NCBI GenBank assembly: GCA_903819815.1
Contig: CAIJFC010000334.1
Span: forward strand, 1 to 5,033
Direction of reading: 5' to 3'
DNA length: 5,033 nucleotides
Source: an uncultured Bacteroidota bacterium
Lineage (GTDB): Bacteria > Bacteroidota > Bacteroidia > Flavobacteriales > Flavobacteriaceae
Shown here: one piece after another, positions 1 through 5,033 of the stretch
How the letters are laid out: every line of letters begins with the position of its first letter
How positions within the stretch are numbered: the first letter of the stretch is position 1
The notes under the pieces: generated by a model
Database searches by the model: none
Told to the model about the DNA's origin: nothing
The model's input: the letters and a program-made list of their open reading frames with translations, nothing else
Made by a program: the position numbers and the translations under genes

Positions 1-587
1 AACAACTCAGCAAGGTCAACATTAATTTCAAAATTAGAATTTTTTGTTTCTAATTCAATCGTTCTAATTGCATAATTTGGTTTTAGATAACCGCCAATGT
101 GAAATTGAAATGCCTTATTTCTGGTTTTACAACTGGAACTTTTTCCTTCAATTTTAAAGTTGATATAACCGCTTTGCCATGCCCAATACATTCCTTTTGT
201 TGGGTCTAAATCGCCAGACAATGCACCGGAAACACTAGCTGTACTATCAATTCCTAAAGAAAATACTACTTTTTTAATTTCTTTATTTAAATTTTTTGAA
301 ATAGAAATTATTTGAGAATTGGGTTCTTCAATATCTATCAAATGGTAACTTTTTTCTTCTGAAATCTCAGAATTATCATTAAGAATTAGTTTAATATTAG
401 ATATATAAAACCGAAAAGTTTCTATTTGTAATGTATCTTTTGATAATGAGATGTATTTCTTATTTTGAATCAGAGATTCATTTTTATATTTAATATTAAA
501 TTGCAAAAAATCATCTTTTTTTTCTTGTGAATAAATCCATTGAAAAAAAAGAGAAAAAATAATAACATATAGTAATTTAGTTCTCAT
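1..587 (-). CDS. MbnP-family secreted protein (copper-binding-like), 3' end outside window
   Basis: Reading from the ATG at 587-585 stays open to the window edge (195 complete residues), so the C-terminus is missing. Residues 1-20 form a signal peptide (RTK, then a hydrophobic stretch from L5), with likely cleavage before QE at 21; there is no lipobox cysteine, so the product is probably periplasmic or surface-exposed. Family-like motifs are RFYISNIKL (59-67), YHLIDIEEPNS (81-91), DPTKGMYWAW (128-137) and FHIGG (162-166). This pattern matches, from memory, the MbnP-like domain common in Bacteroidota, related to MbnP of methanobactin operons and the methanotroph copper protein CorA/MopE; some of these bind copper using a tryptophan oxidised to kynurenine. 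Copper binding here is inferred. The start overlaps the end of the preceding gene by 11 bases, suggesting translational coupling. An MbnH-like di-haem peroxidase often accompanies MbnP and could lie beyond the left edge. Confidence 0.82.
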   Translation of the reverse strand, partial: MRTKLLYVIIFSLFFQWIYSQEKKDDFLQFNIKYKNESLIQNKKYISLSKDTLQIETFRFYISNIKLILNDNSEISEEKSYHLIDIEEPNSQIISISKNLNKEIKKVVFSLGIDSTASVSGALSGDLDPTKGMYWAWQSGYINFKIEGKSSSCKTRNKAFQFHIGGYLKPNYAIRTIELETKNSNFEINVDLAEL

Positions 588-1293
588 CTAAATCTCTTGG
601 TGGAGGTGGAGGACGATTAGCATCACCTGGTCTTCGGGGTCCCTCTTCATTCCAGTGAGGAGGCGGTGGAGGTCTGTTTTCATCTCGCGGACCTCTTGGA
701 TGGTCTCCGTCTCTTGGAGGCGGAGGTGGTCGATGTTCATCCATTGGCGGTGGCGGAGGTGAATTTGGGATACCTTTATTTACCTTATTGTTTACATCAA
801 AATCAGCTCGAGGAGGTGGACTAAAATCAACTCGAGGTTTTCTATTTTGATTTGAAAATAAATGACCCAACTCCGCGGTTAAAGAATTGTAATTTTCAAT
901 TTGAGATTTTGTACAAATATTTTTTATATCTTGGAAATGCTTAAAATTGGTTTCTTCAATAATTTTTTGGTTAACCAAAATCAGTTTAATTAAGCTGTCT
1001 TTAATTTTATTACTTACTGTGGGTTGCTTCAATAGAGAATACAATTCAGCTTTTATATCCCTGTTGTTATTATTTAATGAATCGATTGTGTTTCTATATA
1101 CATTAATTATTTCTTCATATTTTTTTTCTTGAGTGGCATCAAAATGCAACTTTTCTATAATAATATCTTTTGGTTTTCTTCGATTGTCATCCCGATTTGA
1201 ATTGGGTCTTGATAAATAAAGGAAACCAATAATTCCTATATTTAATAGAACAAGACCAATTACAGAATAGGTTAATAATTTAATTTTATCCAT
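577..1293 (-). CDS. Spy/CpxP/CnrX-like membrane-anchored periplasmic protein with proline-rich repeat tail
   Basis: The product has 238 residues. A short basic N-terminus (MDKIK) precedes one membrane helix (about 8-28) with no clear cleavage site, so the rest is probably anchored facing the periplasm. Residues 45-146 are charged and helical, with the family pattern LHFDATQEKKYEEI (49-62) and FQDIKNICTKSQIENY (120-135), as in Spy/CpxP chaperones and the CnrX/periplasmic heavy-metal-sensor group. The CnrX ligand spacing (HxxxH, HxxxM) is absent; H119 has I123 four residues on, so metal sensing is not supported by residues. From about 157 the protein is low-complexity, with SPPP, a five-proline run (179-183) and three DxxRPPPPP repeats (185-238). 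It starts 4 bases after the putative anti-sigma gene and its stop lies inside the start of the MbnP gene. The likely role is sensing envelope stress or modulating the sigma/anti-sigma pair; chaperone activity is the alternative. Confidence 0.8.
   Translation of the reverse strand: MDKIKLLTYSVIGLVLLNIGIIGFLYLSRPNSNRDDNRRKPKDIIIEKLHFDATQEKKYEEIINVYRNTIDSLNNNNRDIKAELYSLLKQPTVSNKIKDSLIKLILVNQKIIEETNFKHFQDIKNICTKSQIENYNSLTAELGHLFSNQNRKPRVDFSPPPRADFDVNNKVNKGIPNSPPPPPMDEHRPPPPPRDGDHPRGPRDENRPPPPPHWNEEGPRRPGDANRPPPPPRDLDEN
580..741 (-). repeat. Tandem repeat coding for DxxRPPPPP units
   Basis: Three imperfect in-frame units of 57, 60 and 45 bases encode residues 185-203, 204-223 and 224-238 of the Spy-like protein. 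Each begins D-[EA]-[HN]-R followed by five prolines, then an acidic/basic stretch rich in Arg, Asp, Glu and Gly. The third unit is truncated by the stop codon. The stretch is visibly richer in G and C than the rest of the window, as proline and arginine codons require. DNA copies differ at many bases, so the repeat is diverged rather than freshly expanded. Confidence 0.85.
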
Positions 1294-1297
1294 TTTA

Positions 1298-1564
1298 TTA
1301 GTATAATTGATTCGTAGTTGAAATAGTAGAAATAACTGTTTCAGATTGAGTATTTGATTTGGTAGTGCTAGACTTTAATAACGTTATATTAATTGAAATT
1401 AAAAGTGCAAATGTAGCAGCAGCAAGAAAAATCCATTTATTAGAAACTAAAGTTTCTAATTTGATTCTGTTTTGAATTTTATCGAAAAGTATTTTATTCG
1501 GAAGAACTTTCTCCATACCGTTGGTACTTTCAATTATGTCGAGGGTCCAATTTTCAGTTTTCAT
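1298..1564 (-). CDS. Small single-pass membrane protein, putative anti-sigma factor
   Basis: The product has 88 residues: a probable cytoplasmic part (1-43) with NWTLDIIESTNGMEKVLPNK, a helical segment FDKIQNRIKLETL, one membrane helix (about 44-63, WIFLAAATFALLISINITLL), and a short Ser/Thr-rich tail (65-88) that would be periplasmic. It lies 17 bases after the ECF sigma gene and 4 bases before the Spy-like gene. Its size, topology and position match small membrane anti-sigma factors such as CnrY, and similar short proteins commonly follow ECF sigma genes in Flavobacteriia. It lacks the HxxxCxxC zinc motif of ZAS-type anti-sigma factors; in fact it has no cysteine. The assignment therefore rests on context and topology, not on a recognised domain. 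Confidence 0.68.
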   Translation of the reverse strand: MKTENWTLDIIESTNGMEKVLPNKILFDKIQNRIKLETLVSNKWIFLAAATFALLISINITLLKSSTTKSNTQSETVISTISTTNQLY

Positions 1565-1581
1565 AATTATTTAGACGTTTA

Positions 1582-2133
1582 TTATTTTAATTTCTTGCGA
1601 TATTCTTCAAATTTGTTTGAAATTTTTTCTTTTAAGGTAGCTTTTGCTCTAAAAACCAATGATTCTACTGATGAAATACTCAGTTTCATAATTTCCGAAA
1701 TTTCTGAATTACTCAATCCGTCTATTTTTGAAAGTAGAAAAGCTGTTTTTTGATTCTCACCTAATTCATTTATAATTTCAAAAAGTAGTTTGGATTTTTC
1801 TTTATTTTCCAATAAAATTCCCGGGTGTTCAAAATTGGAAACATTTTCAATTTCAAATTCATTTTGGCTCTTTTTACCAAATATAAAAAACCGTTTTTGG
1901 CTATTTTTATGTTTGATAAAATCCAAGCACTTATTAATTGTAATTCGGTAGATCCAAGTTTTAAGTGAGGATTTTTCTTGAAATTTACTTATAGAATTGT
2001 TTATTTGAATAAAGACATCTTGAGTGATTTCTTCAGCATCTTCAATATTTTGAAGATAATTAAGCGCTAAATTATATACCAATATACTGTATTGATTGTA
2101 TAATTTTTCGAAGTCTTTATTATCCAATGCCAT
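1582..2133 (-). CDS. ECF-type RNA polymerase sigma factor (sigma-70 family)
   Basis: The product has 183 residues, the usual length for an ECF sigma factor. Region 2 spans about 8-75 and includes DAEEITQDVFIQI (32-44) and LKTWIYRITINKCLDFIK (57-74), the segments for core-polymerase binding and -10 recognition. A variable linker (about 76-115) follows, then region 4 (about 116-172) with a helix-turn-helix: NELGENQKTAFLL, GLSNSEISEIM, then SISSVESLVFRAKATLK, which binds the -35 element. There are no region 1 or 3 domains. The start is fixed by an in-frame TAG at 2145-2143, four codons upstream. It heads the minus-strand operon and is probably held inactive by the 88-aa membrane protein encoded next. 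ECF factors in such cassettes often activate their own operon, but no matching promoter was recognised upstream. The low similarity of ECF subgroups prevents naming it. Confidence 0.93.
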   Translation of the reverse strand: MALDNKDFEKLYNQYSILVYNLALNYLQNIEDAEEITQDVFIQINNSISKFQEKSSLKTWIYRITINKCLDFIKHKNSQKRFFIFGKKSQNEFEIENVSNFEHPGILLENKEKSKLLFEIINELGENQKTAFLLSKIDGLSNSEISEIMKLSISSVESLVFRAKATLKEKISNKFEEYRKKLK

Positions 2134-2216
2134 AATGCAATACTAAGAAAATAAATTGTTTAATAATAGTATGTTTTGAATTTTGGTTTGCATTTTTTTT
2201 AAAAAAGGAATTGTCA

Positions 2217-2224
2217 TATATTTG
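2217..2224 (+). promoter_or_regulatory. Bacteroidota-type -7 promoter element for the fabG leader
   Basis: TATATTTG is a perfect match to TAnnTTTG, the -7 element used by the primary sigma factor of Bacteroidota. The usual upstream TTTG is poorly placed: the nearest is at 2187-2190, leaving a 26-base gap, longer than the roughly 19-23 usually quoted. Transcription would begin around 2230-2234, almost exactly where the structured leader begins, which supports the call. It also means the open frame reaching upstream to 2183 is not the true start of fabG. Confidence 0.6.
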
Positions 2225-2236
2225 ACCGAAATATTT

Positions 2237-2305
2237 ATAGCCCTGATGGAAGGGAAAATCCCGAGCTTTTTAGCGAGGATTGGAATGACAGCAGGAATTA
2301 GCTTC
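2237..2305 (+). ncRNA. Structured leader RNA, Flavo-1-like motif
   Basis: A compact fold can be drawn by eye. An outer stem pairs AGC and CCTG (2239-2245) with CAGG (2292-2295) and GCT (2301-2303), with a five-base bulge AATTA. An inner stem pairs AATCC (2257-2261) with GGATT (2277-2281), capped by GCT/AGC (2265-2267 with 2272-2274) and a TTTT loop. A rival hairpin GGGA-AAA-TCCC (2252-2262) overlaps the inner stem. The conserved-looking blocks AGCCCTGATGGAAG and GACAGCAGGA...AGCT resemble, from memory, a motif recurrent in Flavobacteria intergenic regions and probably described as Flavo-1 (function unknown). It starts at the expected transcription start and ends about 22 bases before the fabG ATG, so it may be a 5' UTR element or a separate small RNA. 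The family name is unverified. Confidence 0.6.
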
Positions 2306-2326
2306 AAAAAAAATAACATTTTAGAT

Positions 2327-3073
2327 ATGAAATTATTACAAGGAAAAACTGCCATAATTACTGGTGCAAGCCGAGGAATTGGTAAAGGAATTGCGGAAAT
2401 TTTCGCTAAAAATGGTGCAAATATTGCATTTACTTATAGCTCATCCGTTGAGTCGGCGTTAGCATTAGAAAAAGAACTTAATGCAATGGGGGTAAAAGCC
2501 AAAGGATATCAATCGGATGCTTCCGATTTTAATGAAGCTCAAGCTTTTGTAGATGCTGTTTTGGAAGATTTTGAAACGGTTGACGTTTTGATCAATAATG
2601 CTGGAATTACGAAAGATAATTTGTTGATGCGAATGTCTGAGGAGGATTTTGACAAGGTAATTGATGTGAATTTAAAGTCTGTTTTTAATATGACTAAAGC
2701 GATTCAAAAAACCTTTTTGAAACAACGCTCGGGTTCAATTATCAATATGAGTAGCGTTGTTGGTGTTAAAGGAAATGCAGGTCAAACTAATTATTCGGCT
2801 TCTAAAGCTGGGGTTATTGGGTTTTCAAAATCAGTTGCATTAGAGTTAGGTTCGAGAAATATTCGTTGCAATGTTATCGCTCCTGGATTTATTGAAACAG
2901 AAATGACAGCAAAATTAAATGAAGAGGTGGTAAAAGGTTGGAGAGACGGAATTCCTTTGAAACGTGGCGGATCAACTGAAGATGTTGCCAATGCTTGTTT
3001 ATTTTTCGCATCCGATATGAGTTCATTTGTAACAGGGCAAGTGCTGAATGTTTGCGGTGGAATGCTAACTTAA
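2327..3073 (+). CDS. fabG: 3-oxoacyl-[acyl-carrier-protein] reductase FabG
   Basis: FabG is the cytoplasmic NADPH-dependent enzyme that reduces 3-oxoacyl-ACP to 3-hydroxyacyl-ACP in each cycle of type II fatty-acid synthesis. From the ATG at 2327 the product has 248 residues, the standard length, beginning MKLLQGKTAIITGASRGIGK. Short-chain dehydrogenase motifs are all present: the cofactor loop TGASRGIG (12-19), D64, NNAG (90-93), and the catalytic residues N115, S143, Y156 and K160 (NYSASK), then APG (185-187). The frame is open back to 2183, but that extension crosses the promoter and the structured leader, so 2327 is the supported start. There is no Shine-Dalgarno sequence, as is normal in Bacteroidota. 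FabG paralogs acting on other substrates exist, but the length, motifs and lack of a specialised cluster favour the housekeeping enzyme. Confidence 0.94.
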   Translation: MKLLQGKTAIITGASRGIGKGIAEIFAKNGANIAFTYSSSVESALALEKELNAMGVKAKGYQSDASDFNEAQAFVDAVLEDFETVDVLINNAGITKDNLLMRMSEEDFDKVIDVNLKSVFNMTKAIQKTFLKQRSGSIINMSSVVGVKGNAGQTNYSASKAGVIGFSKSVALELGSRNIRCNVIAPGFIETEMTAKLNEEVVKGWRDGIPLKRGGSTEDVANACLFFASDMSSFVTGQVLNVCGGMLT

Positions 3074-3083
3074 AAAATTATTT

Positions 3084-3112
3084 TAAATTTTAAATGTTGA
3101 ATTTAAAATTTA
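3084..3112 (+). repeat. AT-only inverted repeat between fabG and the vWA gene
   Basis: Two perfect 12-base arms (TAAATTTTAAAT at 3084-3095 and its reverse complement at 3101-3112) flank the loop GTTGA. It could form a hairpin in RNA 11 bases after the fabG stop. The stem contains only A-U pairs and is not followed by a T-run, so it is at best a weak terminator or an mRNA-end stabiliser that partly separates fabG from the downstream gene. It may also be chance in such AT-rich sequence. Confidence 0.5.
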
Positions 3113-3141
3113 TAATTCATCATTTAAAACAATTTTTAACA

Positions 3142-5033
3142 ATGACCACAAACACGATTCTATTACTCTTGACTTCGCTTTTAACAGCGGGTTGTTTGTC
3201 GTATTATCAGTATTTTTATAAAGCTAAAATCAAGTCGAAAGCTCATTTTATTTTGGCTTTTTTGCGTTTTATAAGTGTTTTTTGTATTTTACTTTTAATA
3301 ATAAACCCAATAATTTCAAGTAAATCACTTGAAATTATTAAAACGCCATTGGTAATTGCTGTCGATAATTCAAGTTCTATTTCCAATTTAAAAGCAACTG
3401 AATCCACTATTAAATTATACGAAAAATTGACATCAAATGTTGAGCTTAAAGATAAATTTGACATTCAATCGTATCGCTTTGATTCTGAATTTCAAAGTTC
3501 TGATAAATTTGACTTCAAAGGAAAACAAACCAATATTGATGAATCTGCAAAGAATATAAAAAGCATCAATAAAAATATAACGTTCCCAACGGTTTTAATT
3601 ACTGATGGGAATCAAACTTCCGGAAATGATTATGTGTTTTCATTTGATTCAAACAATAAGGTTTACCCTGTAATTGTTGGAGATACGACTACTTATTTAG
3701 ATTTAAGAATAAGCCAAATAAACGCAAATAAATATGCGTTTTCTAATAATAAATTTCCAGTTGAGTTATTTTTAAATTATTCAGGTACAAAAGCAATAAC
3801 CTCTAATTTTACTATTTCTCAAGGAAATACCGTTTTAAATTCTCAAGTGGTTTCTTTTTCTCCATCAAAGAAATCAGTTTTGATTTCAGTGTTATTGCCG
3901 GCAAATAAAATTGGTTTACAAGTTTATAAGGCGAGTATTATATCAAATGAAAAAGAAAAAAATACTTATAATAACAATTTTAATTTTGCAGTTGAAGTTA
4001 TTGATCAAAAAACGGAAATCGCTTTAATTGCTTCATTTAATCACCCAGATTTAGGGGCATTAAAAAGGTCGATTGAAAGTAATGTACAACGTAAAGTAAC
4101 TTTAATTAAACCTAAAGAAATTTATGATTTAAGTAAATACAATATTGCAATTTTATACCAACCAACGATTGAATTTAAATCTTTTTTCGACAACATTAAA
4201 GATTTAGGAACAAACACCTTTATTATAACTGGATCAAAGACGGATTTTAATTTTTTGAACCAACAGCAAAAAGATTTTATTTTTAAAATGAGTTCGCAAT
4301 CTGAAGATTATATTGCTGAATTTAAAGAAGATTTTAATTTATTTGCTTTAGATGATATTGGGTTTAATCAATTTCCGCCTTTGGAGAATCCTTTTGGTGT
4401 TATAACCACTTCTTCCAATGTGAATGTATTATTAGGATCATCAATTAGAAATATAAATTCCAATTCGCCACTATTAGCTTTTTCCGAAAGCCAAGGTAGA
4501 AGAAGTGCCTATTTACTAGGTGAAAATAGTTGGAAGTGGCGTTTACAAAGCCATGTTGATACAAAGTCATATGAAAAATATGATACCTTTATTGATAAAA
4601 CGATACAATATTTAGCATCAAATGCAAGGAAAAAATCTTTAGTAGTTACTCATGAAGGTTTTTACAACTCTGGCGATGCAATAGAAATTTCGGCTCAATA
4701 CTTCAATAAAAACTATGAATTTGATGATAAAGCCAATTTAAATATTACAGTTGTAAATAGAAAATCCAAGGTTAAAAAATCATATGATTTATTAAAATCC
4801 AATACCGATTTTAAGGTAAATTTAGACGGGTTAGAAGTGGGTAAATATGATTTTGTGGTTAGAGAATTAAATTCGAATTCTGTTTACAATGGTTCATTTG
4901 AGATATTAGATTTTGATATCGAAAAGCAATTTGTGAATCCTGATTTAGCAAAATTAACCCAATTGGCAAATCAAACTAAAGGCCAATTAACATTTCCCGA
5001 TAAAGTTGATTTATTAATAAAATCACTTTTAGA
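3142..5033 (+). CDS. vWA-domain inner-membrane protein of unknown function, 3' end outside window
   Basis: The frame is open from the ATG at 3142 to the window edge (630 codons plus two bases), so the protein is incomplete. Two membrane helices (about 5-23 and 36-58) bracket a basic loop (KAKIKSKAH). A von Willebrand A-like domain follows: the MIDAS motif DNSSS (75-79) after TPLVIAV, T130 as candidate MIDAS threonine, and LITDGNQTSG (152-161). The later part is predicted beta-rich and extracytoplasmic, with LGENSWKWRL (459-468), a motif I associate with large BatA-like/glutamine-amidotransferase-like vWA proteins in Bacteroidota. LTAGC (14-18) resembles a lipobox, but the following membrane helix pair suggests it belongs to helix 1. 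An in-frame ATG at 3094 would add 16 residues, but it sits in the inverted repeat and gives a less typical N-terminus. The gene follows fabG by 68 bases and may be cotranscribed. No specific function can be assigned. Confidence 0.85.
   Translation, partial: MTTNTILLLLTSLLTAGCLSYYQYFYKAKIKSKAHFILAFLRFISVFCILLLIINPIISSKSLEIIKTPLVIAVDNSSSISNLKATESTIKLYEKLTSNVELKDKFDIQSYRFDSEFQSSDKFDFKGKQTNIDESAKNIKSINKNITFPTVLITDGNQTSGNDYVFSFDSNNKVYPVIVGDTTTYLDLRISQINANKYAFSNNKFPVELFLNYSGTKAITSNFTISQGNTVLNSQVVSFSPSKKSVLISVLLPANKIGLQVYKASIISNEKEKNTYNNNFNFAVEVIDQKTEIALIASFNHPDLGALKRSIESNVQRKVTLIKPKEIYDLSKYNIAILYQPTIEFKSFFDNIKDLGTNTFIITGSKTDFNFLNQQQKDFIFKMSSQSEDYIAEFKEDFNLFALDDIGFNQFPPLENPFGVITTSSNVNVLLGSSIRNINSNSPLLAFSESQGRRSAYLLGENSWKWRLQSHVDTKSYEKYDTFIDKTIQYLASNARKKSLVVTHEGFYNSGDAIEISAQYFNKNYEFDDKANLNITVVNRKSKVKKSYDLLKSNTDFKVNLDGLEVGKYDFVVRELNSNSVYNGSFEILDFDIEKQFVNPDLAKLTQLANQTKGQLTFPDKVDLLIKSLL

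Noticed and set aside
947..1132. Small plus-strand open frame with hydrophobic translation
   Set aside because: It is a shadow of the Spy-like gene; the hydrophobicity comes from reading AT-rich sequence antisense.
1472..1753. Plus-strand open frame across the sigma/anti-sigma junction
   Set aside because: It is antisense to two well-supported genes and has no family features.
2140..2172. Inverted repeat ATACTA (2140-2145) and TAGTAT (2167-2172) just upstream of the sigma gene, considered as an operator
   Set aside because: It has only six-base arms with a 21-base spacer in AT-rich sequence, which is easily chance.
2134..2303. Minus-strand promoter of TAnnTTTG type for the sigma operon
   Set aside because: No CAAAnnTA occurs on the plus strand here; the operon may use an ECF-specific promoter that I cannot recognise.
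2183..2326. N-terminal extension of fabG by 48 codons in an open frame
   Set aside because: It crosses the -7 promoter element and the structured leader, and FabG is full length and starts normally from 2327.
3094..3141. Upstream in-frame ATG for the vWA protein
   Set aside because: It lies within the arm of the inverted repeat, and the ATG at 3142 gives the hydrophobic N-terminus expected for this kind of membrane protein; not fully excluded.
3193..3207. Lipobox-like LTAGC/C18 in the vWA protein, suggesting a lipoprotein
   Set aside because: The hydrophobic segment continues as the first of two membrane helices typical of this family, so cleavage at C18 is unlikely.

Overview
The window has low GC and shows Bacteroidota traits: no Shine-Dalgarno sequences, a TAnnTTTG promoter element, A/T-ending codons and a Flavobacteriia-style structured leader. 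A Flavobacterium or close relative is the best guess, made from sequence style and remembered families, not from a database search.

Minus strand, about 2133 down to 1: four tightly packed genes that look like one operon. They are, in order of transcription, an ECF sigma factor (2133-1582), a small single-pass membrane protein that is probably its anti-sigma factor (1564-1298), a membrane-anchored Spy/CpxP/CnrX-like periplasmic protein with an unusual proline-rich tandem-repeat tail (1293-577), and the start of a secreted MbnP-family (copper-binding-like) protein that runs off the left edge (587-1). Gaps are 17 and 4 bases, then an 11-base overlap. The order resembles CnrYXH-type envelope signalling: a sigma factor held by a membrane anti-sigma factor, with a periplasmic sensor or chaperone and a candidate metal-handling output gene. 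That functional reading is inference.

Divergent gap, 2134-2326: on the plus strand a perfect TAnnTTTG -7 element (2217-2224) sits just before a compact structured RNA (about 2237-2305) that resembles the Flavo-1 motif of Flavobacteria. The RNA lies in the leader of fabG. No convincing promoter for the sigma operon was seen on the other strand.

Plus strand, 2327-5033: fabG, a complete 3-oxoacyl-ACP reductase (248 aa), is followed after 68 AT-rich bases holding a long inverted repeat by a large vWA-domain inner-membrane protein that is cut by the right edge (630 codons visible). fabG serves fatty-acid elongation. The function of the vWA protein is unknown.
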